Assembly (NCBI GenBank): GCA_029212785.1
Contig: JARGOG010000036.1
Location: forward strand, 1-42,037
Source: Thalassobaculaceae bacterium
Lineage (GTDB): Bacteria > Pseudomonadota > Alphaproteobacteria > Thalassobaculales > Thalassobaculaceae
Length of the DNA: 42,037 nt
Direction of reading: 5' to 3'
The translations under genes were made by a program, and so were the position numbers. Each line of letters opens with the position of its first letter. The first letter of the stretch is position 1. The notes under the pieces are model-generated. The model saw only the letters and a list, made by a program, of their open reading frames with translations, did no database searches and had not been told where the DNA came from. Below, piece by piece: positions 1 to 7,928 of the stretch.

Positions 1-556
1 AGGCGTAATGTCGTGCCGGGTCGGTTCGGGCCAGCTGGAACTTGGTAACGACGTCCGCAGGCGTGTAAGGGCGCTGCCACCAGTCAGGCATAACCGGCCA
101 ATCATAGGAGATCGCAAACCCGTCATCGGGCGGGCGCGAAACCTTATCCGGGCCGAAATACTCCGCGAACCGATGTGCGGGGTTCTTATAGTCTTCGTAC
201 CGTGTCTCGGCATTCTGGCGACGCTTCTCCATGTGCTGGATCATGCTGTTCGCCATGTCGGCTGACACGCCTTTCAGCGGCAACGCGTCGAGCGCCGATG
301 CATCATGTTCGATCCGGAGTCGATCGGGGTCGAGCAGGATCAAGGGCCAGGATTGCGAACTGGTCACAGCCACGTGGTCGACGTCTTTCCAATCCACCCC
401 AGAGCTTTTCAGGCAGAACTGCAGAAAGTCGGCAGTGAGAAACGCCTGACGCTTCACACGGGTGAAGCGCTCTCGCTGGAACAGGCCCAGCACCCGACCG
501 CGATCGACAATGCATACACCGGCGTCATGGGCGAAGTTCAAACCAACAATGAGCAT
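1..556 (-). CDS. NodU-family carbamoyltransferase, N-terminal part (cut by window edge)
   Basis: Reading leftwards from the ATG at 556, the frame stays open to the window edge (185 codons). The protein begins MLIVGLNFAHDAGVCIVD and continues with an RERFTRVK stretch. This matches the start of the N-terminal ASKHA-type domain of carbamoyltransferases (NodU, TobZ, HypF-related), where an HD-containing glycine-rich strand is followed by an E/R-E-R-x-T-R-x-K segment. Members move a carbamoyl group from carbamoyl phosphate to a hydroxyl on a sugar or natural product through a carbamoyl-adenylate. Later residues contain a Trp/Tyr/Pro-rich stretch, and the C-terminal domain is outside the window. 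No other in-frame ATG exists before an upstream stop at 638-640, and the Shine-Dalgarno is weak. The family call is fairly good; the substrate is unknown. It follows the alcohol dehydrogenase on the same strand after about 110 bases. Confidence 0.72.
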   Translation of the reverse strand, partial: MLIVGLNFAHDAGVCIVDRGRVLGLFQRERFTRVKRQAFLTADFLQFCLKSSGVDWKDVDHVAVTSSQSWPLILLDPDRLRIEHDASALDALPLKGVSADMANSMIQHMEKRRQNAETRYEDYKNPAHRFAEYFGPDKVSRPPDDGFAISYDWPVMPDWWQRPYTPADVVTKFQLARTDPARHYA

Positions 557-665
557 CTGGGTCGAACCTGCGGCGTTGCGGTGTGGACGGCACCCGTTAG
601 GCGCGTATCGGACGCCTAACGAGTTTCGCTCATGGGGTCAATTCAATCGCCCAAACCGACCAACA

Positions 666-1802
666 CTACCTCGCATGCGGCGTGAGGATCTGGCGCACCG
701 CTTCTCCCGAGGCCAGCTTGTCGAAGCCGATATTCACCTTGTCAAAGCCGATATGCTCGCCGATCAACTGGTCGACCGGCAGGCGGCCCTGGCGGAACGC
801 CTCCAGGTATTTCGGGATGTCGCGAACCGGCACGCAGGAGCCCATGTAGCTGCCGCGCACGGAAATCTCGCGGCTGACCAGATCGGCCGCCGGGATCGGG
901 AAATCAGCCCCCTGGGGCGACAGGCCGACCGTGACCAGCTGGCCGCCGGTCTTCAGGATGTCGTAGCCGGTCTTCAGCGCCGGGATCACACCCGCCCCCT
1001 CCAGCGAGACGTCGACGCCGCCGCCGGTCAGGTCCTTGATCTGTTGCACATGGTCCGCCTCGCGGGCGTCGACCGTGTGATGGGCGCCAAGCTGGCGGGC
1101 AAGGCCGAGCTTGGCCGGGTTTATGTCGACGGCGATGACCTGGGCGGCGCCGCCGAGGATGGCCCCGAGCATGGCCGAGAACCCCACGCCGCCGAGGCCG
1201 ATGACGGCGACCTTGTCGCCGGGTGCCACGCGGGCGGCGTTCAGCGCGGCGCCGACACCGGTCATCACCGCGCAGCCGAAGATGGCGGCGGTCTCGAGCG
1301 GGATGTCACTGTCGATCTTCACCACCGATCCGCGGTCGACAACGGCGTATTCGGCGAAGCAGGACACGCCCGTCTGGTGGTTCACCGGTGCGCCGGTGCT
1401 GTCGCGCAGGCGCTTGCCGCCCCCCATGAGGTCGCCCTTGGCGCGGGCGATCGCATGGGTCTCGCAGATCTGCGGCCGACCCTCCAGGCAGCGCACGCAG
1501 CGCCCGCAACTGGCCGAGAACTGGAACACCACCGGGTCGCCGACCTTGATGTCGCGGATGCCGAGCCCGACCTCGACCACCTCGCCCGCGCCTTCATGGC
1601 CGAGCACGACCGGAAGCGGGCGGGGACGCGATCCGTTGATCACGGACAGGTCCGAGTGACACAGACCGGCGCCGACGACCTTCACCAGGAGTTCGCCCGG
1701 GCCTGGCGGATCCAGCTCCACCTCTTCGACGGCCAGCGGAACGCTCTTGGCATAGGGCATCTCGGCCCCGATTTCTCGCAGGACACAGGCACGCATCTTC
1801 AT
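666..1802 (-). CDS. Zinc-dependent alcohol dehydrogenase (MDR superfamily)
   Basis: This 378-residue medium-chain dehydrogenase probably oxidises an alcohol or reduces an aldehyde with NAD(P). Catalytic zinc ligands are visible as Cys48 (GLCHSD), His69 (GHEGAGEVVEVG) and Cys177. The structural zinc lobe has the classic spacing Cys99-x2-Cys102-x2-Cys105-x7-Cys113. The Rossmann motif GLGGVG lies near residues 202-207. The layout resembles class III-like or aryl-alcohol dehydrogenases rather than quinone reductases. The start at 1802 was chosen because GGGAGGAAAG lies about nine bases upstream, whereas an earlier in-frame start at 1850 has no such site. Substrate cannot be deduced. The nearest neighbour upstream is a polysaccharide-type operon on the same strand, separated by 119 bases with a weak hairpin, so co-transcription is doubtful. 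Confidence 0.88.
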   Translation of the reverse strand: MKMRACVLREIGAEMPYAKSVPLAVEEVELDPPGPGELLVKVVGAGLCHSDLSVINGSRPRPLPVVLGHEGAGEVVEVGLGIRDIKVGDPVVFQFSASCGRCVRCLEGRPQICETHAIARAKGDLMGGGKRLRDSTGAPVNHQTGVSCFAEYAVVDRGSVVKIDSDIPLETAAIFGCAVMTGVGAALNAARVAPGDKVAVIGLGGVGFSAMLGAILGGAAQVIAVDINPAKLGLARQLGAHHTVDAREADHVQQIKDLTGGGVDVSLEGAGVIPALKTGYDILKTGGQLVTVGLSPQGADFPIPAADLVSREISVRGSYMGSCVPVRDIPKYLEAFRQGRLPVDQLIGEHIGFDKVNIGFDKLASGEAVRQILTPHAR

Positions 1803-1881
1803 CTGATCTTTCCTCCCGGCGTTGGTCCCGCCGTCTTTGCTTGATGTCATCGGTGCAGGGTGATTGGGACGAGCCTATCGC

Positions 1882-1899
1882 GGTGGCGGAAGCGCCGCC
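1882..1899 (-). terminator. Hairpin after the membrane-protein gene
   Basis: GGTGGCG and CGCCGCC pair over seven positions (one G-U) around a GAAG tetraloop, 22 bases past the stop of the membrane-protein gene. No U-tract follows in the minus direction, so it may act as a weak or Rho-assisted terminator or as a 3' end stabiliser. Confidence 0.3.
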
Positions 1900-1921
1900 A
1901 GCCATGGAAACGCGCCGCGCT

Positions 1922-3853
1922 CTAACGCAGAGGGCGCAATGTGACGGCAATCCTGTCGGCGAAGGCCCAGGCGACCGGGTCCGGCACGTCGATCCGCAGA
2001 TCGCTGACACGCCGCCGGCCGCCGCCATCGCCGTCGAACAGATGCCGCGCCGCCGCGGTATCCGGCAGGTAGGGCGACAGCAGGAACCCGGCGCGCGCGA
2101 TGTCCGGAATCAGCCGGTGAGTGTGCCGGGAGCCGTCGGCCAATGTCACGGTCAGCGTGATGGTTGGCGTCTGGTGAAGGACGGTCAGGACCTGGCCCGC
2201 CACTGTCTGGGAAATGTCGATCATCGCCACGACCGGCACGTCGTCCTCCGGCAGCGTCAGGCGCTCCCCCGGCCGGATCGTCATGGACTGCCCCGCGCCG
2301 AGGGCAATGACGGTGTCCTGATCGCGGCGGTTCAGCACCAGGACGTCGATCTCGCCGTCCAGATGGCGCATCGGACCGGCAAGGCCGGCATCCGCATAGC
2401 GGCGCAACAGGATCGGCCAGAGCGGCCCCTCCGCCAGGCTTGGGTAGCGGTTGTCGATCGAGCCGGGCGACAGAAGGATCGTGTCCGGTGCCTCGTCGCT
2501 GTCGAAAAAGGCGCGGTTGGCGGCGATCAGGGCGGCCGTATAGGTCGAGTATTCCTGGAAAATCGGCCGCGGGTGATAGGTGGGGCCATCGGCGAGATCG
2601 GCGGCGACCAAGGCGGCCTGGAGCGACGGCACCGTGTCGATTGATCCCTGAATGCCGGTCAGCGGGTTGCGGTTTCGGATCCCGGTGAGAGCGACCGCGC
2701 GGCGCCGCTGCATCTCGGCCATCCAGGCGGTCGGAGCGGCCAGAATCGCCGCTGCCTGCGCCACCGTGTCGCGGGGATTGTAGACGAGGGTCTGCAGCGC
2801 CACCGCGACGAGCCCGAAACCCGGTGCCAGCGACAGCCGGATCGGCGCCAGGATGGCAATCGCCAGCGCGGCGACCAGGAGGAGCCGGCGCGGGCGGAGT
2901 GACGGCGCCCCATCGGCAACGGCCGCGAAGAGTGCGGCACCGGTACCGAGCGTGGCCCAGGACACTAGGGTGTGCAGGTCGTGTCGGGTGAAGCCGGCCT
3001 TGTAGGTGACAAACCAGAAGATCGCGACGGCCAGCAGCATCAGGCGACCGGACCGGGTGCGTAGCCGGTCGGCCGGCCGCGTCGTCGCCACGACCAGGGC
3101 GAGCACGGTCATGCTGGCGACGAGGAAGGCGGTGAGCTCGATGGCCCGACGCCAATCGAACACCGACATCGCATGACTGAAACCACGGGCGACGTCGAGG
3201 CTCAGGTCGATGAACTCAGGCAGCGCCGCCAGCGACTGCCCGGCTGCCAGATAGGCGGCCAGCGCGACGATGAGGCAGAGCGGGGTAAACACCGGAAGTC
3301 GACGATCAAGCAGGCGGTCGATATCGACGACTAGCAGCAGAGCGATCGCCAACACGGCGAAAGTCGTCTTTATCAATGCGGCGAAACCGCAATAGGCAGC
3401 CGCCAGCAGCAGGTACCACAGCGGCGTCGTGGCGCGCCGTTGGAAATGCAGAAGAACGATCAGGAGCGGCAGCAGGAAGTAGGTGCTGTCCTGGACCGTC
3501 GGCAGGGAGACCAGGGCGGCCGCGACGGCGATGCCCGTTGGTCCGGGACCGGCCTCGCGCAGGGCGAAGGAGATCCCGAGGCCGGTCAGGAGGGCGCGGA
3601 GCGAGGACATAGCCAGGATCTCGGCGGCCAGGTCCGGATGGAAGATCCGCTGATAATGGTAGCCGTAGGGGCCGAAGGTGAAGACGATGTCCCGTCCCCA
3701 CTGCGCGCCTCTCAGCGCCGCCTGCTCGACCACCAGGCCCCAGGCCGGGTCGAGGCCGTCGCCCGGCAGGGTCATCGACAGCGGCGCCAGCGACAGAAAG
3801 AGGGCGGCGGTAATGGCGGCCGTCTTCAGCCATCGGACCTGCACCGCGGTCAT
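1922..3853 (-). CDS. Uncharacterised polytopic membrane protein, GT-C-like layout
   Basis: The 643-residue product has about eleven hydrophobic spans in its first 400 residues, then a soluble C-terminal region of roughly 240 residues. After the first span comes LDPAW, and then a GRDIVFTFGPYGY block that recurs in uncharacterised alphaproteobacterial membrane proteins. An acidic residue in the first extracytoplasmic loop and a soluble tail are typical of GT-C glycosyltransferases that use lipid-linked sugars, but no family motif proves that here. The start ATG at 3853 overlaps the stop of the metallophosphatase (ATGA), so the two are translationally coupled; longer readings run antisense through that gene. 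Being third in an operon after hldD suggests a role in the envelope or polysaccharides, which is inference. I do not recognise a named family. Confidence 0.75.
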   Translation of the reverse strand: MTAVQVRWLKTAAITAALFLSLAPLSMTLPGDGLDPAWGLVVEQAALRGAQWGRDIVFTFGPYGYHYQRIFHPDLAAEILAMSSLRALLTGLGISFALREAGPGPTGIAVAAALVSLPTVQDSTYFLLPLLIVLLHFQRRATTPLWYLLLAAAYCGFAALIKTTFAVLAIALLLVVDIDRLLDRRLPVFTPLCLIVALAAYLAAGQSLAALPEFIDLSLDVARGFSHAMSVFDWRRAIELTAFLVASMTVLALVVATTRPADRLRTRSGRLMLLAVAIFWFVTYKAGFTRHDLHTLVSWATLGTGAALFAAVADGAPSLRPRRLLLVAALAIAILAPIRLSLAPGFGLVAVALQTLVYNPRDTVAQAAAILAAPTAWMAEMQRRRAVALTGIRNRNPLTGIQGSIDTVPSLQAALVAADLADGPTYHPRPIFQEYSTYTAALIAANRAFFDSDEAPDTILLSPGSIDNRYPSLAEGPLWPILLRRYADAGLAGPMRHLDGEIDVLVLNRRDQDTVIALGAGQSMTIRPGERLTLPEDDVPVVAMIDISQTVAGQVLTVLHQTPTITLTVTLADGSRHTHRLIPDIARAGFLLSPYLPDTAAARHLFDGDGGGRRRVSDLRIDVPDPVAWAFADRIAVTLRPLR

Positions 3854-4674
3854 CCGACGATCACTCTCAGATAGTCGGCGATCCCGCGCCCATGCTCCCA
3901 TTGCCGGGGATATCCGAGCGAGACCTCCTCGAAGCGGGTGGCGTCGCGCATATCCGTGCGGCGCGTGTGCAGGTGGCCGCTGACCGCCGCATAGGCGTTG
4001 AATCGCGCGTGCCAGTCGTCGGTCAGAACGGTGCCGCACCAAGGTGTGAAGCGGGGGACACGCGGGATGCGCACGATGTCGCGCCTGAGCGGCCAATGGT
4101 TCACCAGAACCGTATGGGAGCCGGCCGGGATCTCGCTCGCGAGGCGCCGTTCCGCGTCGGCCAGACGGGCGTGACACCACGCGATCCGGCTGGGGTGGGG
4201 GGCCGGCGAGAGCAGGATCTCGTCACTGCAGACGTTGTGGGTTTCCTCGGCCCATTCGATGACGCCGCCGAGCGGCACGTCCTCGGGCCGGAAGCTGTAA
4301 TCGTAGAGCAGGAACAGCGGGACGATGACCAGCCGCTCCACGCCCGCGGGCAGAGGTCCGGGCCAGAGCGGGAAGGGGTCCTGCGGCGTGTCGACTCCGA
4401 GCGCCCGGATCCGTGCCACCAGGGCCTCGTAGCGGGCGACCCCGACCGGCTCGTCCAGGCTGGCCCGCGCCCAGAGTTCATGGTTGCCGGGCACCCAGAT
4501 CACCCGGGCGAAGCGGTCGGCCAGCAGCGCCAGGGCGTCGGCGACCATGTCGATCCGCTCGGCCACGTCGCCGGCGACGATCAGCCAGTCATCCGGATGT
4601 GGTGGCAGGGCGTCCAGGGCGGCGCGGTTGATTGAACTCGCCAGATGCAGGTCGGAAATCGCGAGCAGGCGCAC
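3850..4674 (-). CDS. Calcineurin-like metallophosphatase
   Basis: The 274-residue protein carries the full metallophosphoesterase signature: D8-x-H10 (SDLHL), GD at residue 36, GNHE near residues 63-66, an NHWPL histidine, and a late GHLHTRR (GHxH). These residues bind two metals and hydrolyse a phosphomono- or diester. The start is taken as GTG at 4674, because the protein then begins directly with RLLAISDLH as family members do. No ATG lies in that area, and the upstream hldD stop is only 11 bases away. The gene overlaps the downstream membrane-protein gene by four bases. Its place between hldD and a membrane protein suggests work on a sugar-nucleotide or lipid-linked intermediate, but the substrate is unknown. 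Confidence 0.82.
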   Translation of the reverse strand: MRLLAISDLHLASSINRAALDALPPHPDDWLIVAGDVAERIDMVADALALLADRFARVIWVPGNHELWARASLDEPVGVARYEALVARIRALGVDTPQDPFPLWPGPLPAGVERLVIVPLFLLYDYSFRPEDVPLGGVIEWAEETHNVCSDEILLSPAPHPSRIAWCHARLADAERRLASEIPAGSHTVLVNHWPLRRDIVRIPRVPRFTPWCGTVLTDDWHARFNAYAAVSGHLHTRRTDMRDATRFEEVSLGYPRQWEHGRGIADYLRVIVG

Positions 4675-4685
4675 CGGAACTGGCC

Positions 4686-5669
4686 CTACCGATACGGGTC
4701 GTCGGAGGTCAGGAACCCCTTCACATAGCGCCGCACGCCTTCCTCCAGGGTCGTGAACTGGTCCGGGTATCCGGCCTCGCGCAGCCGGTCCATGCGGGCC
4801 TGGGTGAAGTACTGGTAGCGGTCGCGGATCGCCTCGGGCATCTCGATGAACTCGATCCGCTCCTCCTGGCCGAGCGCGGCGAACACCGAGCGGGCGAGGT
4901 CGGCGAAGCTTCGCGCCGAACCGGTGCCAAGATTGAAGATGCCGTTGACCTTCTCGGCCTCCAGCAGCCAGAGCATCACCCGCACGCAGTCGTCGACATA
5001 GACGAAGTCGCGCAACTGACCGCCGTCGGGATAGTCCGGATTGTGGGAAGTGAAGAGCTTGGCGCTCTCGCCGGCGACGATCTTTGGCGTGATCTGGGCG
5101 ACCACGCTTTTCATCGTGCCCTTGTGATACTCGTTCGGGCCGTAGACGTTGAAGAACTTCAGGCCGACCCATTGCGGCGGATGCACGCCCGAAGCGGCGA
5201 GCCGGATCGCCCGGCGGTCGAATGCGTGCTTCGACCAGCCATAGGCGTTCATCGGCCGTAGCACGGCGAGGCCGTCCGGGCTGTCGTCGTCGTCGAATCC
5301 GGCCTCGCCGTCGCCATAGGTCGCTGCCGAGGAGGCATAGATCAGTCGCGTGCGGTTCTCGGCGCACCAGTGCCACAGCCGCAGCGGCAGGGTGATGTTC
5401 TCGCGCACGATCAGGTCGGCGTCGCGCTCGGTCGTGGCCGAGATGGCGCCGAGATGGAAGATGGTGTCGACATCGCCGCGATGGCGGTCGAGGAAGGCGA
5501 AGAAGTCCTCCGGCGGGACGATGGCGGCGAGGTCGCGCTTGGCAATGTTGCGCCACTTCTCGTCGGAGCCGAGCCGGTCGACCACCACGATGTCGCCACC
5601 CACCGCAGCCTCCAGGCCAGCGACCAGATTTGAGCCGATGAAGCCGGCACCGCCGGTAACGATAATCAT
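4686..5669 (-). CDS. hldD: ADP-L-glycero-D-manno-heptose 6-epimerase
   Basis: This 327-residue extended short-chain dehydrogenase inverts C6 of ADP-D-glycero-D-manno-heptose, making the precursor of LPS inner-core heptose. NADP-binding GGAGFIGSN occupies residues 6-14, with Asp31 closing the second strand. The catalytic set is Ser113/Ser114, Tyr143 and Lys147 (YGWSK). The HldD-specific HKG motif supplies the second base, Lys183, equivalent to Lys178 of the E. coli enzyme; this distinguishes it from UDP-glucose epimerases. The ATG at 5669 gives an N-terminus that starts directly with MIIVTGG, and AGGAG lies 11 bases upstream. It is the first gene of a tight three-gene minus-strand operon and is divergent from ubiK, so both promoters must sit in the 171-base gap. 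Confidence 0.93.
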   Translation of the reverse strand: MIIVTGGAGFIGSNLVAGLEAAVGGDIVVVDRLGSDEKWRNIAKRDLAAIVPPEDFFAFLDRHRGDVDTIFHLGAISATTERDADLIVRENITLPLRLWHWCAENRTRLIYASSAATYGDGEAGFDDDDSPDGLAVLRPMNAYGWSKHAFDRRAIRLAASGVHPPQWVGLKFFNVYGPNEYHKGTMKSVVAQITPKIVAGESAKLFTSHNPDYPDGGQLRDFVYVDDCVRVMLWLLEAEKVNGIFNLGTGSARSFADLARSVFAALGQEERIEFIEMPEAIRDRYQYFTQARMDRLREAGYPDQFTTLEEGVRRYVKGFLTSDDPYR

Positions 5670-5840
5670 GTGACGGGATACTCCTGATCGGCCCGAACTG
5701 CGCAGGGGGAACACGCTACACGAAGCGCCGAAATCGCCCAACGCTTTGGCGTCGCCGACGGTCAGGTCCCGGGTGCGGCAACCCCGTCCTTGATCCCGGC
5801 GGGCGGCGATGACATATCCACAGGTATCAGGAGGTGAGCC

Positions 5841-6209
5841 ATGCAGACCCGCAGCCGCTTGTTCGACGATCTTGCCCGTGTCGCCAATGGTGCGCTCAGC
5901 GCCGCGGCCGGCGTGCGCACCGAGATTGAACAACTCGTCCATCAACAGTTCGAGCGCTTCCTGGCCGACCGCGATCTCGTGACCCGCGAGGAGTTCGAGG
6001 CGGTGGAGGCCATGGCGGTGAAGGCGCGGCGCGAGCAGCAGGCGCTGGAGAAGCGTCTCGCCGATCTCGAGGCGAAACTCGGCGAGGCCAAGAAGAGCGC
6101 ACCGAAGCGCAAGGCCGCCACGGGTGATCGACGGCGCGCGGCGGCGGCCACCCGACGCACCTCGGCGCGCAAGACCAAGGCCGACGAAACACCGTCGAAG
6201 GACGAGTGA
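5841..6209 (+). CDS. ubiK: UbiK-family accessory factor (BMFP/YqiC)
   Basis: The 122-residue protein matches the UbiK/YqiC family. In E. coli, UbiK binds UbiJ and helps ubiquinone biosynthesis under aerobic conditions; the family also has membrane-fusion activity in vitro. An N-terminal amphipathic segment (FDDLARVANGALSAAAG) is followed by a REEFEAVEAMA block and a coiled coil (about residues 50-75) of EKRLADLEAKL type. The last 40 residues are Lys/Arg/Ala-rich, a common alphaproteobacterial tail that makes this copy longer than the ~99-residue E. coli protein. AGGAGGTG lies six bases before the ATG. A perfect seven-base hairpin follows the stop. Confidence 0.85.
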   Translation: MQTRSRLFDDLARVANGALSAAAGVRTEIEQLVHQQFERFLADRDLVTREEFEAVEAMAVKARREQQALEKRLADLEAKLGEAKKSAPKRKAATGDRRRAAAATRRTSARKTKADETPSKDE

Positions 6210-6232
6210 TTCGCCCCCTTTCGGGAGCGCGA

Positions 6233-6250
6233 CCGGGTCTGCCGACCCGG
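6233..6250 (+). terminator. Hairpin after ubiK
   Basis: CCGGGTC (6233-6239) pairs perfectly with GACCCGG (6244-6250) around a TGCC loop, 24 bases past the ubiK stop. It lacks a U-tract, so it is only a possible terminator. Confidence 0.35.
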
Positions 6251-6314
6251 GGCCGTCACGGGACTGTCAATTTCGGCGGATCAGGTTTCTCCCCGATATC
6301 AATGCCTTCCGGGA

Positions 6315-6466
6315 CACACTGAATATCGAGTGTGAACCTTAGATTTCATACAAAATCTTGTGTTGAATGGGCGACTCCGGTTTGTGAGTCTATGAGTTGT
6401 GGTGATTCGGCGGCCTACACCACACGATGTGGCCGACCAGGGCAGATTGTCGGCCGATCTCTGCCC
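6315..6466 (+). promoter_or_regulatory. Hairpin-rich leader before the YbjN-family gene
   Basis: The 312-base gap 6210-6521 holds no convincing gene. It contains five perfect inverted repeats in a row: CACACT/AGTGTG (6315-6334), AGATTT/AAATCT (6341-6358), GACTC/GAGTC (6373-6390), CCACA/TGTGG (6420-6432) and GGGCAGA/TCTGCCC (6440-6466). The part from 6280 to 6410 is clearly more AT-rich than its surroundings, as expected for a promoter region. No confident -35/-10 pair could be assigned. It could be a structured 5' leader, an operator cluster or a small RNA. Confidence 0.35.
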
Positions 6467-6521
6467 GACCCCGGGCCGCCCCGACGCGCCGGCCAGCGCG
6501 CCCAAGGGGGAAATTTCCGAC

Positions 6522-7025
6522 ATGTCGGTTACCTTTGTTGATACCGCTAGTGTCCATCAGAACCCGCTCGATCTGCTCGAAGAGTTGGTCGGAGCCAATG
6601 AATGGGCCTTCGATCGGGCCGGCGCCGATGAAATGGCCGTGGAGATCTCCGGCCGCTGGTGCGATTACCGCCTGTACTTCTTGTGGCAGGAAGACCTTGG
6701 CGCACTGCATTTCTCCTGCCTGCTGGAGAGCAAGGTGCCGGTCGAGAAGCGGCGCGAGGTCTGTGTCCTTCTCACCCTGCTGAACGAGAAGCTGTGGCTC
6801 GGCCATTTCGATCTCGGCTCCGAGGACGGCGTTCCGATGTACCGTCATACCCTGCTGGTCCGCGGCACCGGCGGCGCCTCCGTCGAGCAGATGGAGGATC
6901 TGGTCGAGGTCGCCCTGAACGAGGCCGAGCGGTTCTTCCCGGCCTTTCAGTTCGTGATCTGGGGCGGTAAGACGGCGGAGGAGGCGATCGCCGCCTCCAT
7001 GCTCGACGTCGTGGGAGAAGCCTGA
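6522..7025 (+). CDS. YbjN domain-containing protein
   Basis: The 167-residue soluble protein matches the YbjN family, whose fold resembles type III secretion chaperones. In alphaproteobacteria its members are common and of unknown exact role; in enterobacteria YbjN affects motility and stress responses. Typical blocks are visible: a WQEDLGALHFSCLLE strand-rich segment, NEKLWLGHFDL, and a C-terminal FFPAFQFVIWGGKTAEEA. The start at 6522 was chosen over 6399 because AAGGGGGAAA lies about ten bases before it and the extra N-terminus would be unstructured and Pro-rich. The next gene, proC, begins 42 bases on, after a small hairpin, and may share the transcript. Confidence 0.8.
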   Translation: MSVTFVDTASVHQNPLDLLEELVGANEWAFDRAGADEMAVEISGRWCDYRLYFLWQEDLGALHFSCLLESKVPVEKRREVCVLLTLLNEKLWLGHFDLGSEDGVPMYRHTLLVRGTGGASVEQMEDLVEVALNEAERFFPAFQFVIWGGKTAEEAIAASMLDVVGEA

Positions 7026-7026
7026 C

Positions 7027-7047
7027 AGCCTCTCCTGAGCGGAGGCT
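7027..7047 (+). terminator. Small hairpin between ybjN-like gene and proC
   Basis: AGCCTC (7027-7032) pairs with GAGGCT (7042-7047) just past the ybjN-like stop. No U-tract follows, so it is probably a spacer hairpin or a leaky terminator. Confidence 0.25.
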
Positions 7048-7067
7048 GACAAGAAAAGGCTAAGGAA

Positions 7068-7886
7068 ATGTCCAAACCCCTGGTGCTCATCGGCTGCGGC
7101 AAGATGGGTGGAGCCATGCTGGCCGGCTGGCTGGAAAGCGGCGAGGCCGCCGGCGGCGTGCATGTTGTGGAACCTCATGCCGACGCGATGGGCGATCTCG
7201 CCCGCAAGGACGGCGTGACCGTCTACGCCAGCGCGGATGCGCTGCCGAAGGATCTGGCGCCGGGCGTCGTGATCCTGGCGGTGAAGCCCCAGAGCATGGA
7301 CGACGCCCTGGTTCCCTTGGCCCGGCTGGCCAGCTCGGGCGCCTATTTCCTGTCGATCGCCGCCGGCAAGACCATCGGCTATTTCGAAGCCAGGCTCGGC
7401 GCGTCGGTGCCGGTGATCCGCGCTATGCCGAACACGCCCGCGGCGGTCGGCCGCGGCATCACCGCCTATGTGGCGAATGCCCATGTCGGCGACGCGCAGA
7501 AGGCGCAGGCCCAGCGCCTGCTGGAAGCGGTCGGCGAGGCGCTGGAGGCCGAGCAGGAGGATCAGATCGACGCGGTGACGGCGCTGTCGGGCGGCGGTCC
7601 GGCCTATGTCTTCCTGCTGATCGAGGCGTTGGCGGCGGCCGGCGTGAAATCGGGTCTGCCCGAGGACATGGCCATGCGTCTCGCCAGAGCGACGGTGTCC
7701 GGATCCGGCGAGCTGGCGCGGCAGTCGAGCGAACCTGCCTCGCAACTCCGCATCAATGTCACCAGTCCGGGGGGCACGACGGCCGAGGCCCTTAAGGTGT
7801 TGATGGACGAGAACACCGGCATCCAGCCGATCTTCGATGCCGCCATCGCCGCCGCCACGGCCCGCTCGAAGGAACTCGCCGGTTGA
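7068..7886 (+). CDS. proC: Pyrroline-5-carboxylate reductase
   Basis: The 272-residue enzyme reduces 1-pyrroline-5-carboxylate to L-proline with NAD(P)H, the last step of proline synthesis. The N-terminal nucleotide-binding motif is GCGKMGGAMLAGW (residues 9-21). A mid-protein VIRAMPNTPAAVGRG block and the dimerisation segment SGGGPAYVFLLIEAL follow, with a C-terminal TSPGGTTAEAL motif; all are standard for P5CR. Length fits the family (about 270). AAAAGG lies eight bases before the ATG. The gene directly downstream, 42 bases on, is a TetR/COQ9-like protein. Confidence 0.95.
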   Translation: MSKPLVLIGCGKMGGAMLAGWLESGEAAGGVHVVEPHADAMGDLARKDGVTVYASADALPKDLAPGVVILAVKPQSMDDALVPLARLASSGAYFLSIAAGKTIGYFEARLGASVPVIRAMPNTPAAVGRGITAYVANAHVGDAQKAQAQRLLEAVGEALEAEQEDQIDAVTALSGGGPAYVFLLIEALAAAGVKSGLPEDMAMRLARATVSGSGELARQSSEPASQLRINVTSPGGTTAEALKVLMDENTGIQPIFDAAIAAATARSKELAG

Positions 7887-7928
7887 CCGGTTCTTGATGG
7901 CGGCCGCGGAAGCGACATATTCATCATC

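Noticed and set aside
462-1844. A 460-codon plus-strand frame over the zinc alcohol dehydrogenase
   Set aside because: The minus strand carries an intact dehydrogenase with all zinc ligands and a good ribosome site; the plus frame has neither.
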